DNA of 64,000 nt from Thermomonas aquatica (lineage in GTDB: Bacteria > Pseudomonadota > Gammaproteobacteria > Xanthomonadales > Xanthomonadaceae), in assembly GCF_006337105.1 (NCBI RefSeq), contig NZ_CP040871.1:2560501-2624500 (forward strand). The letters run 5' to 3'. Shown piece by piece: positions 17,567 to 27,074 of this stretch. The notes under the pieces were generated by a model. The model saw only the letters and a list, made by a program, of their open reading frames with translations. It was not told the DNA's origin and ran no database searches. The position numbers were made by a program, and so were the translations under genes. The first letter of the stretch is position 1. Every line of letters starts with the position of its first letter.

Positions 17567-18061
17567 ATGCGCCAACCCCCCCAAGATTCCGAACTCGGCC
17601 GCCTGTTCGGCCAGTTTCCGCGCGCCGGTCGCGTGCAATGGATCGGCCTGCGGCCGGCCCGCGACGTGCCGATGCGGGCAGTCGACATGGTCGAAGCCGC
17701 AACCGGCGGCGGGCTCGCAGGGGATCGCTACAGCGGCGGCAGCGGCAAGCGCGGCGTGACCCTGATCCAGGCCGAACACCTGCCGGTGATCGCGGCATTG
17801 TCCGGGCATGCCGAGATCGCGCCCGCGACGTTCCGCCGCAACCTGCTGGTCTCCGGCATCCCGCTGGTGGCGTTGAAGGGCCGTCGCTTCCGCATCGGCG
17901 AGGTGCTGCTGGAAGGCACCGACGCCTGCGATCCGTGTTCGCGCATGGAAGCCGCGCTGGGCCCGGGCGGCTACAACGCGATGCGCGGCATGGGCGGGTT
18001 GTGCGCGCGGATTCTCGAAGGCGGCGCGATCCGCGTCAGCGACGAGGTGGTGGCCGAATGA
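17567..18061 (+). CDS. MOSC domain protein
   Basis: A 164-residue single MOSC domain (C-terminal domain of molybdenum cofactor sulfurases). It has GLAGDRYSGGSGKRGVTLIQ and the conserved cysteine in DACDPCSRME near residue 130, followed by GGYNAMRGMGGLCARIL. Stand-alone MOSC proteins handle sulfur or molybdenum cofactor; the substrate is not known. Its stop overlaps the next gene by ATGA, starting a three-gene coupled set with rlmKL. Confidence 0.87.
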   Translation: MRQPPQDSELGRLFGQFPRAGRVQWIGLRPARDVPMRAVDMVEAATGGGLAGDRYSGGSGKRGVTLIQAEHLPVIAALSGHAEIAPATFRRNLLVSGIPLVALKGRRFRIGEVLLEGTDACDPCSRMEAALGPGGYNAMRGMGGLCARILEGGAIRVSDEVVAE

Positions 18062-18588
18062 AGGGCCACTGCATCCTCTCGCACGGTTTCGAGAGCGGCC
18101 CGGACGCGACCAAGGTCACCGCGCTGGCGGACGCTGCGGAGCGCCTGGGCTGGACCCATGAACGTCCGGACTACACCGATCTCGATGCCATGCGCGAGGT
18201 CAGTCCATTCGGCGATGTGTTGGCGCGATTGCAACGCCTGCAGCAGATCGCGCATGACGCGGCGAGCCACGGTCCGGTGGTGCTCGCCGGTTCCAGCCTC
18301 GGGGCATGGATCTCGGCGCGGGTGTCGCTGGACGTGCCGCTGCGCGGCTTGTTCCTGATGGCGCCGCCGATCCACATGGGACCCGCGCCGATGCTGGACG
18401 CGGCGGCCGTGCCGACCTCGATCATCCACGGCTGGCACGATGAACTGATCCCGGCGCAGCAGGTGGTCGATTGGGCGCAGGCACGCAAGGCGCGGCTGCT
18501 GCTGGTCGACGATTCGCACCGCTTGTCCGAGCACGTGCAAGCGAGCGCGGATGCGTTCGCGGAATTGCTCGCAGGCCTGTCCGCATGA
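18058..18588 (+). CDS. Small alpha/beta hydrolase (YqiA/YcfP-like)
   Basis: A 176-residue serine hydrolase. [15 protein letters not shown] holds the oxyanion segment, [11 protein letters not shown] the nucleophile serine, HGWHDELIP the acid and VDDSHRLSE the histidine. It overlaps the MOSC gene and rlmKL by four bases on each side. Family members are broad esterases; the cellular substrate is unknown. Confidence 0.83.
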   Translation: MKGHCILSHGFESGPDATKVTALADAAERLGWTHERPDYTDLDAMREVSPFGDVLARLQRLQQIAHDAASHGPVVLAGSSLGAWISARVSLDVPLRGLFLMAPPIHMGPAPMLDAAAVPTSIIHGWHDELIPAQQVVDWAQARKARLLLVDDSHRLSEHVQASADAFAELLAGLSA

Positions 18589-20717
18589 AGTTCTTCGCGA
18601 GTTGCGGCAAGGGCCTGGAATACCTGCTGGCCGACGAACTGGTCGCGCTGGGCTGCACCCGCGCCACCGCGGCGGTCGCCGGCGCCAATGCCGAAGGCGA
18701 ACTGGCCGACGCGCAGCGCGCGGTGCTGTGGTCGCGACTGGCCAGCCGCGTGCTGTGGCCGATCGCCGAATTCGCCTGTCCGGACGAACACGCGCTGTAT
18801 GCCGGCGTGGCCGCGGTCGACTGGACGCAGCACCTCGATCCGGCGCACAGCATCGCGGTGGACGCGCATGTGTCCGGCGATGCGATCACCCATGCGCGCT
18901 ACGCCGCGCAGCGCGTCAAGGACGGCATCGTCGATACGCTGCGCGCGAAGACCGGCGCGCGACCGGACGTGGATGTCGAATCGCCGGACGTGCGCATCAA
19001 CCTGGTCGTGCGCAAGGGCCAGGCCACGCTGTCCATCGACCTCGGCGGCGGTTCGCTGCATCGCCGCGGCTGGCGGCGCGCGCAGGGCGAGGCGCCGCTG
19101 AAGGAGAACCTCGCGGCGGCGGTGCTGTTGCGAGGCGGCTGGCCGCAGGCCTATGCCGATGGCGGCGACCTGCTCGACCCGATGTGCGGCAGCGGCACCT
19201 TGCTGATCGAGGGCGCGCTGATGGCTGCGGACGTGGCGCCTGGCCTGATGCGTCTGGGCGATGCCTTGCCGACCCGCTGGGCCGGGTTCGACGTGGAAGC
19301 CTGGAAGGCCCTGCAAATCGAAGCGATCGAACGCGAGTCGAAGGGTCGCGCAGCGTTGCGGCCGTGCTTCACCGGCAGCGACCTCGACCCGCATGCGATC
19401 CGCGCCGCGCGCGAGAACGCGCAGGCCGCGGGCGTGGACGATGCGATCTCCTTCGCCGTGCGCGATGTGGCCGATCTGCCGGTGCAGGACAACCGGCGCG
19501 GCGTGGTCGCCTGCAATCCGCCCTACGACGCCCGGCTTGCCGCCGATCCCGCGCTGTACCGCGCACTGGGCGATGCGCTCAAGCGCGCGACGCCAAACTG
19601 GTGCGCCAGCCTGCTGTGCGGCGACTTCGAGCTGGCGCGCGCCACCGGCCTGCGTGCGCAGAAGCGCTACCAGCTGTTCAACGGCCCGATCGAATGCAGC
19701 CTGATCGTCTGCGATCCGGTCGCGCTGCCGGTGCGCGAGGAAACCCGGAAGCGCGAGCTCGGCGAAGGGGCGCAGATGGTCGCGAACCGGATCCGCAAGA
19801 ACCTCGACAAGCTGAAGCGCTGGCGGCAGCAGGAAGGCGTGAGCTGTTTCCGCGCCTACGATGCCGATATCCCCGAATACGCCTGCGCGGTCGACGTCTA
19901 CACGACCACCGACGACGAGATTTGGCTGCACGTGCAGGAATACGCCGCGCCGACCGAGATCCCCGAGGCGACCACCCGCAAGCGCCTCAACGAATTGCTG
20001 GCCGGTGCGCGCGAGGTGTTCGAGGTGCCGAAGGAGCGGGTGGCGGTGAAGACCCGCAGCACCGGCAAGGGCGGTTCCAAGTACGGCCGCTTCGACCAGC
20101 GCAGCGAGTTCCTGCATGTCGCCGAAGGCGCTGCGACGCTGCGGGTCAACCTGTTCGATTACCTCGATACCGGCCTGTTCCTCGACCATCGCCCGCTGCG
20201 CGCGCGGATGGCGCTGGAAGCGGGCGGCAGGCATTTCCTCAACCTGTTCTGCTACACCGGCGTGGCCAGCGTGCAGGCGGCGGTGCAGGGCGCGGCGCAG
20301 ACCACCAGCGTCGACCTGTCGGCGACCTACCTGGAGTGGCTGGCCGACAACCTGCGCGAAAACAATATCGGCGGCACCCGCCACCGCATCGCCCAGGCCG
20401 ATGCGCTGAAGTGGCTGGAAGCCGACCGTGGCGAATACGACGTGATCTTCTGCGACCCGCCGACCTTCTCCAACTCCAAGCGTGCCGACGACTTCGACGT
20501 GCAGCGCGACCACGTGCGGCTGCTGCGCGCCGGCACCGAACGCCTGGCGCCGGGCGGCGTGCTCTACTTCTCCAACAATTTCCGCCGGTTCAGGCTGGAC
20601 GAGGCCGCACTTTCCGCGTTCGCCGCGGTCGAAGACATCAGCGCGTCGACCATCCCGCCGGACTTCGCGCGCAACCCGCGCATCCACCGCGCCTGGCGGA
20701 TCGTGCGCCGCGACTGA
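18585..20717 (+). CDS. rlmKL: Bifunctional 23S rRNA methyltransferase (m2G2445 and m7G2069)
   Basis: A 710-residue fusion as in gamma-proteobacterial RlmKL/RlmL. The N-terminal THUMP region (about 45-155) is followed by the first methyltransferase with [16 protein letters not shown] and CNPPYD near residue 310, then the second domain with [16 protein letters not shown] and [10 protein letters not shown] near 623. Both SAM-dependent active sites look intact. Start at the ATGA overlap gives [12 protein letters not shown], the family N-terminus. No frame break. Confidence 0.96.
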   Translation: MKFFASCGKGLEYLLADELVALGCTRATAAVAGANAEGELADAQRAVLWSRLASRVLWPIAEFACPDEHALYAGVAAVDWTQHLDPAHSIAVDAHVSGDAITHARYAAQRVKDGIVDTLRAKTGARPDVDVESPDVRINLVVRKGQATLSIDLGGGSLHRRGWRRAQGEAPLKENLAAAVLLRGGWPQAYADGGDLLDPMCGSGTLLIEGALMAADVAPGLMRLGDALPTRWAGFDVEAWKALQIEAIERESKGRAALRPCFTGSDLDPHAIRAARENAQAAGVDDAISFAVRDVADLPVQDNRRGVVACNPPYDARLAADPALYRALGDALKRATPNWCASLLCGDFELARATGLRAQKRYQLFNGPIECSLIVCDPVALPVREETRKRELGEGAQMVANRIRKNLDKLKRWRQQEGVSCFRAYDADIPEYACAVDVYTTTDDEIWLHVQEYAAPTEIPEATTRKRLNELLAGAREVFEVPKERVAVKTRSTGKGGSKYGRFDQRSEFLHVAEGAATLRVNLFDYLDTGLFLDHRPLRARMALEAGGRHFLNLFCYTGVASVQAAVQGAAQTTSVDLSATYLEWLADNLRENNIGGTRHRIAQADALKWLEADRGEYDVIFCDPPTFSNSKRADDFDVQRDHVRLLRAGTERLAPGGVLYFSNNFRRFRLDEAALSAFAAVEDISASTIPPDFARNPRIHRAWRIVRRD

Positions 20718-20741
20718 GCCGGACAAGGGACGCCATGCGCC

Positions 20742-21335
20742 ATGCGCCATCGCCATTCGGAAAAACTGCGTTTCATCGGCCAATGGCTGAAGAACCCGCG
20801 CCAGACCGCGGCGGTCGCGCCCTCCAGCCCCGAACTGGCCGCGGCGATGCTGGGCGAATTGCCGGCCGGTAGCCGGCGGGTGATCGAACTCGGCGGCGGC
20901 ACCGGCGCGATCACCCGCGCCATCGTCGGCCATGGCATCGCCGGCGATGCGCTGCTGGTGCTGGAATTGAACGAGGAACTGCACGCGCACCTGCATCGCC
21001 GCTTCCCCGAGGAACTGCTGGTACTGGGCGACGCGGTGGAACTGCCGCGGCTCGCCGCGGAGGCCGGTTTCCTTGCCGCCGGTCCCGCCGATGCGGTGAT
21101 TTCCGGGCTGGGCCTGCTGGCGATGGATCGCGAACTGGTGACCAAGATCCTGCGCAGCGCGTTCGCCTGCCTGCGCCCGGACGGGCGCTTCATCCAGTTC
21201 ACCTACGGGCCGGTGTCGCCGGTCTCGGATTCGGTGCTGGATGCGCTTGGGTTGAGGATGCGGCGGGGCGAATTCGTGCTGCGCAACGTGCCGCCAGCGA
21301 CGGTCTACGTGTACGAACGCGCCAGGCCGGACTGA
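20742..21335 (+). CDS. Class I SAM-dependent methyltransferase (phospholipid methyltransferase-like)
   Basis: A 197-residue protein. RRVIELGGGTGAITRAIV is the SAM-binding motif I. FIGQWLKNPRQTAAVAPSS before it is typical of the bacterial PmtA/rRNA-dimethylase-like phosphatidylethanolamine N-methyltransferases. ISGLGLLAMDREL takes the place of motif IV. The product could be methylated phospholipid, but no choline-lipid genes are near. Followed by a bidirectional terminator. Confidence 0.75.
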   Translation: MRHRHSEKLRFIGQWLKNPRQTAAVAPSSPELAAAMLGELPAGSRRVIELGGGTGAITRAIVGHGIAGDALLVLELNEELHAHLHRRFPEELLVLGDAVELPRLAAEAGFLAAGPADAVISGLGLLAMDRELVTKILRSAFACLRPDGRFIQFTYGPVSPVSDSVLDALGLRMRRGEFVLRNVPPATVYVYERARPD

Positions 21336-21344
21336 ATCCCGCCG

Positions 21345-21395
21345 CCCGCGCCAGCGAAAAGGCCGCGCCTCGCGCGGCCTTTTCGCTGGCGCGGG
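21345..21395. terminator. Perfect 24-bp bidirectional terminator
   Basis: Left arm 21345-21368 and right arm 21372-21395 are exact 24-base inverted copies around the loop CTC. AAAA and TTTT tracts lie inside the arms, so it serves both the methyltransferase gene and the convergent aqpZ. Confidence 0.9.
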
Positions 21396-21404
21396 GGAAC
21401 GCGC

Positions 21405-22139
21405 TTACGCGCTGCCGGAGATGTCCGGACCCTGCTGGCCCAACCACCTGTAGACCACGCCGCCCAGCACGCCGCCGATGATCGGCGCCGCCCAGAACAG
21501 CCACAGCTGCGACAGCGGGGTGCCGCCGACCAGCAGCGCAACGCCGGTCGAGCGCGCGGGGTTCACCGAGGTATTGGTGACCGGGATGCTGATCAGGTGG
21601 ATCAGGGTCAGGCCCAGGCCGATCGCGATCGGGGCGAAGCCGGCCGGCGCGTTCTTGTGGGTCGCGCCGAGGATGATCACCAGGAACATCGCGGTCATCA
21701 CCACCTCGCACAGGAAGGCCGAGGCCATGTTGTAGCCGCCGGGCGAGAATGCGTCGAAGCCGTTGGTGGCGAATGCGCCGGCGGCGGTGTTGTCGATGGC
21801 GAAGCCGGCCGCGCCGCTGGCGATCTGGAACAGGATCCATGCGGCGAGGATCGCGCCGAGGGTTTGCGCGACGATGTAGGGCAGCAGGTCCTTCGCGGAG
21901 AAGCGTCCGCCCGCCCACAGTCCGAAGCTCACCGCCGGATTGAAGTGGCCGCCGGAAATGTGGCCGAGCGCATAGGCGCCGGTCAGCACGGTCAGGCCGA
22001 ACGCCAGCGCCACGCCGAGCAGGCCGATGCCCAGCGGGTTGCCGTCGCCGCCGAACTTCGCCGCCAGTATCGCGCTGCCGCAACCGCCCAACACCAGCCA
22101 GAACGTGCCGATGAACTCGGCGCCGAGTCGTTTGATCAT
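21405..22139 (-). CDS. aqpZ: Aquaporin Z
   Basis: A 244-residue six-helix MIP channel with both NPA half-helices: [11 protein letters not shown] and [10 protein letters not shown]. The Arg of the selectivity filter follows the second NPA, and the small residues fit a water-selective AqpZ rather than a glycerol facilitator. GGGGAGC before ATG 22139 sets the start. Confidence 0.94.
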   Translation of the reverse strand: MIKRLGAEFIGTFWLVLGGCGSAILAAKFGGDGNPLGIGLLGVALAFGLTVLTGAYALGHISGGHFNPAVSFGLWAGGRFSAKDLLPYIVAQTLGAILAAWILFQIASGAAGFAIDNTAAGAFATNGFDAFSPGGYNMASAFLCEVVMTAMFLVIILGATHKNAPAGFAPIAIGLGLTLIHLISIPVTNTSVNPARSTGVALLVGGTPLSQLWLFWAAPIIGGVLGGVVYRWLGQQGPDISGSA

Positions 22140-22237
22140 CGCTTGCTCCCCATGCGAATTGGCGCGCGGCATGCGCGCCCGGCTACCGTACTGGATCGTT
22201 GGGGATGCAGCGTGGAAATTGCGTTAAGCCGGTGCGC

Positions 22238-23338
22238 TCAGCGGCCGCGGATGCGCCCGAACAGTCCGCCAGCGGGTTTCTGCGCCGGTGTGTCCGGTTC
22301 CGGTGGCGCCGGCGGCACGAATTCGGCGTAGCCGGTGGCCAGGTTGGCATTGATGAAGTCGGCGACTTCCTCTTGCGCGACGCCGCTGGATTCCGCCACT
22401 TCGGCCACCGTCGCCGGGCCCTTCATCATCGCGGTGGCGATGCGGAAGTGCTTGGGGTACTCGCGTTCGGTCTGCGGCCACTTGGTCAACCGATAGTGGC
22501 CATCCGGGTCGTTGCCGGGGAGCAGGGCGCCGTGCCCGCCCAGCAGGCCGGCCAGCCATTGCAGGCGCGACAGCGGTTGCGCCGCGCCGATCTTTTCGGC
22601 TTCGGCTTCCCATGCGGCGGCATCCGGGGTGGCGAAATCCTCGATGAGCAGGGTGCCTTCGAAATACGCGACCAGCGGCTTGAGCGTGGCCGGACCGTGC
22701 CAGACCTTGCTGCGCGGATCGACCAGCAGCACCGGGCCGCCATCGCGTTGCAGGCGAACCCGGCGTGCCAGCCCGTTCGCGCCCAGCCAATCGCCCAGCG
22801 GACGATCCGGGGGCAGGTCGGCGACGGGTTCCGGCTCGGGCTCCGGCTCAGGTTCCGGTTCCGGAGCAGCGGCTTGCGGTTCGATGATGGGGGCGGCTGC
22901 CATTGCCGGGGCTTCGGCCGGCGCGTCTTCGACCGCATCGACGTGCATCGCTTGCGCGGGCGGCATGTGGTCGCTGGGTGCCGGGGCAGGCGTGGAGGCG
23001 GCCGGCGGTGGCGCCGATGCCTCGGCAGGGGGCATGTCGCCGGCGATTTCGCTGAGCAGCACGGTGAGGTCGCTGGCGCTGATCGGGCGCGGCAGGCGGT
23101 AATCGGTCTGGTTGCGTTCCACCGAGGTCAGGCCGATCACCTTGCGGCCCGCGGCATGCAGCCGCAGCCAGCTCATCGGCCCGTACAGGCTGTCCATGTC
23201 GATGACCACGTAGTCGGCGCTGTCGCCGCCGACCAGCGTCCATTTGTGGCCGGTTTCCGCATTGGCCACCTTGAACGCGGCCTGCATGTCGGCCTCGGTC
23301 TTGCTGTCCATGCCGGTGATGCCCAGGGTCAGCGCCAT
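22238..23338 (-). CDS. Unrecognised protein with receiver-like N-terminus and EP-repeat linker
   Basis: A 366-residue protein; start at MALTLGITGM. Residues 1-95 have the alternating pattern of a CheY-like domain (ADYVVIDMDS strand, VIGLTS strand, RPISASDLTVLL last helix) but without a full set of phosphorylation residues that I can place. Residues 95-185 are low-complexity Pro/Ala/Glu with a run of six EP dipeptides. The C-terminal 180 residues are well ordered and end with a helix-turn-helix-like stretch (TVAEVAESSGVAQEEVADFI). No signal peptide or membrane helix. Function unknown; possibly a phosphorylation-independent signalling or adaptor protein. Confidence 0.7.
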   Translation of the reverse strand: MALTLGITGMDSKTEADMQAAFKVANAETGHKWTLVGGDSADYVVIDMDSLYGPMSWLRLHAAGRKVIGLTSVERNQTDYRLPRPISASDLTVLLSEIAGDMPPAEASAPPPAASTPAPAPSDHMPPAQAMHVDAVEDAPAEAPAMAAAPIIEPQAAAPEPEPEPEPEPEPVADLPPDRPLGDWLGANGLARRVRLQRDGGPVLLVDPRSKVWHGPATLKPLVAYFEGTLLIEDFATPDAAAWEAEAEKIGAAQPLSRLQWLAGLLGGHGALLPGNDPDGHYRLTKWPQTEREYPKHFRIATAMMKGPATVAEVAESSGVAQEEVADFINANLATGYAEFVPPAPPEPDTPAQKPAGGLFGRIRGR

Positions 23339-23460
23339 GACCGTCGTCCGCTGCGGAAAGACCGAAGTGTTGCCAACCCTGCGCGCCACGTCAACGCGCG
23401 CGCAGCGTCACATCGGGACCGGAGCCGGGTCGATGGGCAAGCTCGCGGCTGCATCTGGGC

Positions 23461-23683
23461 GCGCCTGCGCTCAGGCGAACAGCCGGGTCTTCTTCGGCAG
23501 TTGCGCCTTCAGGAACGCCATCTGGTCCGCAAGGGTGAGGGACGCCGCTTGGCATCGACGTCAGGCCGATGGCGGCGTCGCGAACGCCCGCGCCTGGCGC
23601 GGGCCGGGCATCCGCGCCTGCGCTCAGGCGAACAGCCGGGTCTTCTTCGGCAGTTGCGCCTTCAGGAAGGCCATCTGGTCGGC
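23461..23683. repeat. Duplicated 70-bp tail of the HNH gene, copies 153 bp apart
   Basis: Bases 23461-23530 and 23614-23683 match at 68 of 70 positions. The second copy is the real end of the HNH gene (last 19 codons and stop plus ten bases). The first encodes the same 19 residues and stop, and both differences are third-position synonymous changes. Two hairpins (23541-23548 with 23572-23579, and the palindrome 23586-23604) lie between the copies. The rest of the 285-base gap (23339-23623) shows nothing else. Confidence 0.9.
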
Positions 23684-24289
23684 GAGGATGTTGCGGTTGG
23701 ACAGGATCAGGTGTTCGATCCAGCTCGGCCGGTACGGGACCGCCAGCAGCGGCATGCCGGCCTGCTGCGGGGTGCGGTTGCCCTTGCGCGAATTGCAGTG
23801 GAAGCAGGCGGAGACCACGTTCTCCCAGATGTCGCGGCCGCCCTTGGACACCGGCTGCACATGGTCGCGGGTCAGCGAGGAGCGATGGAACTCGCGGCCG
23901 CAATACAGGCACAGGCCCTGGTCCCGCGCGAACAGCGCGGGATTGGTCAGCGCGGGGGTGGGATCCAGCGCCTGCGGGCGGGCATGCCCGCGCGCGGCGA
24001 TGATCGGATGCAGCTGCACGATGCTTTGTTCGCCGCTGGCGCGACAGGTGCCGCCGTGGATCTCCAGGCAGGGCTCGCCCAGGGTCCAGGCCACCGCGCC
24101 GCGCGCGTACAGGCAGGTCGCGTCCTGCCAGCTCATCCAGTCCAGCGCACGGCCATGGGCATCGAGCCCGAGCAGGCGCAGGCCGGGGAAACGCAGGACG
24201 GAAGCGGGGGGCAGGAGCCCGTCCGCAACATCGATCGCGGTTCGGGATCCGGTCAGGACCGGACGTAGCGTTGCGCTATCGGTCTCCAT
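23624..24289 (-). CDS. HNH endonuclease family protein
   Basis: A 221-residue protein with a C-terminal HNH domain: LCLYCGREF and ACFHCNSRKGN supply a four-cysteine zinc site, and LTRDHVQPVSKGG the catalytic histidine, with WENVV between. The N-terminal 110 residues are unassigned. This type is widespread in bacterial chromosomes; role unproven (DNA processing or a restriction-like function). Not linked to phage genes here. Confidence 0.85.
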   Translation of the reverse strand: METDSATLRPVLTGSRTAIDVADGLLPPASVLRFPGLRLLGLDAHGRALDWMSWQDATCLYARGAVAWTLGEPCLEIHGGTCRASGEQSIVQLHPIIAARGHARPQALDPTPALTNPALFARDQGLCLYCGREFHRSSLTRDHVQPVSKGGRDIWENVVSACFHCNSRKGNRTPQQAGMPLLAVPYRPSWIEHLILSNRNILADQMAFLKAQLPKKTRLFA

Positions 24290-24382
24290 CGGGAAACCAG
24301 CTTATACGCCTTTGGTGACCGTTTGTGTACAAGCCCGTCGCGGGCTGCCGGCGGCGAGCGGCCGCCGGCGGGTTGGAGCGGG

Positions 24383-26173
24383 TCAGTCGCCGAACAGTTC
24401 CGCCGGCATCGCCATCAGCGGCGCCGCGCCGCTGTCGATCGCGGCCTTGTGCGCAAGCGTGCGCGGCAGGATGCGGGCGAAGTAGAAGCGGGCGGTTTCG
24501 CGCTTGGCGTCCTTGAACGCCTGCGACCTGGGCGAGGCCTCGGCGGCGGCCACGCTGCGCGCCCACCAGTAGGCCAGCACCACGTAGCCGGAATAGAACA
24601 GGTAGTCGTAGCTCGCCGCGCCCAGCTCTTCCGGATTCGATGCGGCGCGCTGCAGGGTGTCGATGGTGAGCTTGCCCCATTCGGCGGCCTTGGCGCGCAG
24701 CGGGCCGATGAACTCGGCCAATGCGGCATCGCCTTCGTGCGCCTTGGCGAACTCCTCGATCATGCCGAGGAACAGTTTCAAGCCGGCGCCCTGCGAAGCC
24801 GCGGTCTTGCGCCCGATCAGGTCCAGCGCCTGGATCCCGGTGGTGCCTTCGTACAGGGTGGTGATGCGCGCATCGCGGGCGTACTGCTCCATGCCGTGCT
24901 CGGCGATGTAGCCATGGCCGCCGAAGCACTGCAAGGCGTTGTAGGTGTTCTCGATGCTCCACTCGGTCTGGCAGGCCTTGGAGATCGGGGTAAGGAAGCT
25001 CACCAGGGTGTCGGCGCGTTCGCGCGCGGCGGGGTCGGCTTCGTGTTCGGCGGCGTCGAGCAGCGAATAGGCGTGCAGCGACAGCAGCCGGCCGCCTTCG
25101 ACCAGCGCCTTCTGCGACAGCAGCATGCGCCGCACGTCGGGATGGACGATGATCGGATCGGCCGGTTTGTCGGGATTCTTCGGGCCGGACAGCGAACGCG
25201 ACTGCAGGCGTTCGCGCGAATAGCGCAGCGCGTTCTGGTAGGCGCGCTCGGACAGGCCCAGGCCCTGCACGCCGACGCCGAGGCGCGCGGAGTTCATCAT
25301 CACGAACATCGCCTGCAGGCCCTTGTGCGGCTCGCCGACCAGGTAGCCCTGCGCGCCGTCGAAGTTCATCACGCAGGTGGCGGAGCCGTGGATGCCCATC
25401 TTGTGTTCGATCGAGCCGCAGCGCAGCGCATTGCGCTCGCCGACCGAGCCATCGCGCGCGACCTTGAACTTCGGGGTGACGAACAGCGAGATGCCCTTGG
25501 CGCCGGGCGGCGCGTCCGGCAGCTTGGCCAGCACCAGGTGGACGATGTTGCCGGACATGTCGTGCTCGCCGGCGGTGATGAAGATCTTGGTGCCGGTGAT
25601 CGCGTAGCTGCCGTCGCCGTTCGGCACCGCCCTGGTCTTGAGCAGGCCGAGGTCGGTGCCGCAATGCGGTTCGGTCAGGCACATGGTGCCGGTCCAGGTG
25701 CCGGCCACCAGCGGCTTCAGGAACGCTTCCTTCTGCCAGTCCTCGCCATAGGTCTCGAGCGCCTTGACCGCGCCGTGCGAGAGCATCGGGAAATTGCCCC
25801 AGGCCAGGTTGGCGCTGTCCACCAGTTCGGTGAGCACGCCGCCCAGCGCGGCCGGCATGCCCTGGCCGCCGTGCTCGGGCTCGTTGGTCAGGCCGGTCCA
25901 GCCGCCTTCGACGAACTGGTCGAAGGCCTGCTTGAAGCCGGGCGGGACCGCCACGTCGCCGCTGGCCGGGTCGAACTTGCAGCCGACCTCGTCGCCGACC
26001 TTGTTGAGCGGCGCCAGCACGGTTTCGGCGAAACGCGCGGCCTCGTCGATCACCGCATCGACCAGCTCGCGGTTGGCATCGGCGAAGCCGAGCCTGGCGA
26101 AGGTCGCCTCGCTGTCCAGCACGTCGAACAGGGCGAAGCGGATGTCGTCCAGCGGGGCCTTGTAGCTGCTCAT
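24383..26173 (-). CDS. Acyl-CoA dehydrogenase, large DmdC/FadE-like type
   Basis: A 596-residue flavoprotein, longer than the usual 380-residue enzymes because of an N-terminal extension and a C-terminal DUF4131-free domain typical of the DmdC-like subfamily. GTMCLTEPHCGTDLG and the FITAGEHDM segment form the FAD/acyl-CoA site; QCFGGHGYIAEHGMEQYARDARITTLYEGTTGIQ is split over the C-terminal helices and carries the usual YEGT loop. It introduces the alpha-beta double bond into acyl-CoA. Monocistronic. The exact acyl substrate cannot be read. Confidence 0.88.
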   Translation of the reverse strand: MSSYKAPLDDIRFALFDVLDSEATFARLGFADANRELVDAVIDEAARFAETVLAPLNKVGDEVGCKFDPASGDVAVPPGFKQAFDQFVEGGWTGLTNEPEHGGQGMPAALGGVLTELVDSANLAWGNFPMLSHGAVKALETYGEDWQKEAFLKPLVAGTWTGTMCLTEPHCGTDLGLLKTRAVPNGDGSYAITGTKIFITAGEHDMSGNIVHLVLAKLPDAPPGAKGISLFVTPKFKVARDGSVGERNALRCGSIEHKMGIHGSATCVMNFDGAQGYLVGEPHKGLQAMFVMMNSARLGVGVQGLGLSERAYQNALRYSRERLQSRSLSGPKNPDKPADPIIVHPDVRRMLLSQKALVEGGRLLSLHAYSLLDAAEHEADPAARERADTLVSFLTPISKACQTEWSIENTYNALQCFGGHGYIAEHGMEQYARDARITTLYEGTTGIQALDLIGRKTAASQGAGLKLFLGMIEEFAKAHEGDAALAEFIGPLRAKAAEWGKLTIDTLQRAASNPEELGAASYDYLFYSGYVVLAYWWARSVAAAEASPRSQAFKDAKRETARFYFARILPRTLAHKAAIDSGAAPLMAMPAELFGD

Positions 26174-26244
26174 GCGGTGCCTCGGCGATCAATCGTTGGG
26201 ATGGCACCGAGTCTGCGCCACCCGATTAGAGTGAAATCTTCAAA

Positions 26245-26358
26245 CGCGCCAGCGCAATCCCTTGCGCGCCAGCGCAGCCCCTTGCGCGTAAGCGCAATCC
26301 CTCGCGCCCCGCAATTCCCATGCGCTAGCGCAGCACGCCTGCGCTAGCGCAGCACGCC
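26245..26358. repeat. Ladder of six 17-20 bp imperfect tandem repeats over a stop codon
   Basis: Units begin at 26245, 26264, 26284, 26304, 26321 and 26340. The core is GCGC-xx-AGCGCA followed by a variable six-base end. The last two units (26321-26339, 26340-26358) are identical. The final unit contains the last codons and TAG of the lipoprotein gene at 26344. The other units lie in the gap before the acyl-CoA dehydrogenase promoter. No spacers, so not CRISPR. Confidence 0.8.
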
Positions 26359-26835
26359 GGGCAGGCCGGGCACCGGGGTCAGGGCGCTGCTGAGCTTGAT
26401 CTTGTAGCTGCGCGGCTTGCCGTCTTCGGGGCCTGCATCGACCGTGCCGCCCAGGGTGTAGTTGAGGCTGCGGCCATCGGCCAGCGCGGTGGCGATGCGC
26501 GCGCGGCCTTCCGCCAGCGGCGACACCGTGGTGGTGAACACGTCGGCCGATTCCGGGCCGATCGCGATCTGCGGCTGCGCCTGCAGGGTTGCCGCCGCGC
26601 CGTTGTCGAAGGCGACCTGGATGTTGCTGGCGGTGAAGCGCATCGGCACGCTGCTGAAGTTGTTCAGCCGCACTTCCACCTCCCAGCGGCCATCCGCGCG
26701 CACGGTCAGCTGCTGGATGCTGGCCGCAGGCTCGGAGATCCGCCGGACCGGGCCGCCGCTGCCGCAACCGGCCAGCAGCAGGGCCACGGTGGCGATCGCG
26801 GCGAAACGCGGGATGCGCACCTCAGAAGCCCGCAT
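26344..26835 (-). CDS. LEA14/WHy-like lipoprotein
   Basis: A 163-residue lipoprotein: signal with lipobox LLAGC (cysteine about residue 24). The body, WEVEVRLNNFSSVPMRFTAS followed by strands to ALADGRSLNYTLGGTV, resembles the bacterial LEA type-2/WHy beta-sandwich found in envelope stress proteins. Start at 26835 overlaps the upstream gene by 14 bases. The stop codon lies within the tandem repeat. Function unknown; likely outer-membrane anchored. Confidence 0.72.
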   Translation of the reverse strand: MRASEVRIPRFAAIATVALLLAGCGSGGPVRRISEPAASIQQLTVRADGRWEVEVRLNNFSSVPMRFTASNIQVAFDNGAAATLQAQPQIAIGPESADVFTTTVSPLAEGRARIATALADGRSLNYTLGGTVDAGPEDGKPRSYKIKLSSALTPVPGLPGVLR

Positions 26836-27010
26836 CGAGCTGGCTGGCCGGCAGTTCGCGGATGTAGGTGTCCTTGGCGATGACGAACGCTTCCGCCAGC
26901 CTGTAGGCCTCGCGCCCGAGCGCGGCGCGGGTTTCGTCGCTGGCATTGGACAGATCCTGTTTCCCGGCCAGCGAAACGTACAGGGCGAAGGCGGTGTCGT
27001 GGATGTCCAT
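26822..27010 (-). CDS. Small conserved hypothetical protein
   Basis: A 62-residue, mostly helical soluble protein (DETRAALGREAYRLAEAFVI in the middle). The ATG at 27010 is taken because the longer frame runs back into the tRNA terminator. It overlaps the LEA-like lipoprotein gene, suggesting co-translation. No family recognised. Confidence 0.62.
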   Translation of the reverse strand: MDIHDTAFALYVSLAGKQDLSNASDETRAALGREAYRLAEAFVIAKDTYIRELPASQLDAGF

Positions 27011-27074
27011 GCGGCGGCTCCGTGGTCGTGGAGTGCGAACATACACCGGGCATGCGACGCATGCGACACAAGGC

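Noticed and set aside
18171..20996. 941-codon minus-strand frame opposite rlmKL
   Set aside because: rlmKL shows both methyltransferase motifs and perfect coupling with its neighbours; the antisense frame has no domain signature.
23391..23912. 173-codon minus-strand frame with an internal amino-acid repeat
   Set aside because: The repeat is only the DNA duplication of the HNH tail read in a wrong frame.
26245..26358. CRISPR-like array
   Set aside because: Units are contiguous with no spacers of constant length, and no cas genes are present.
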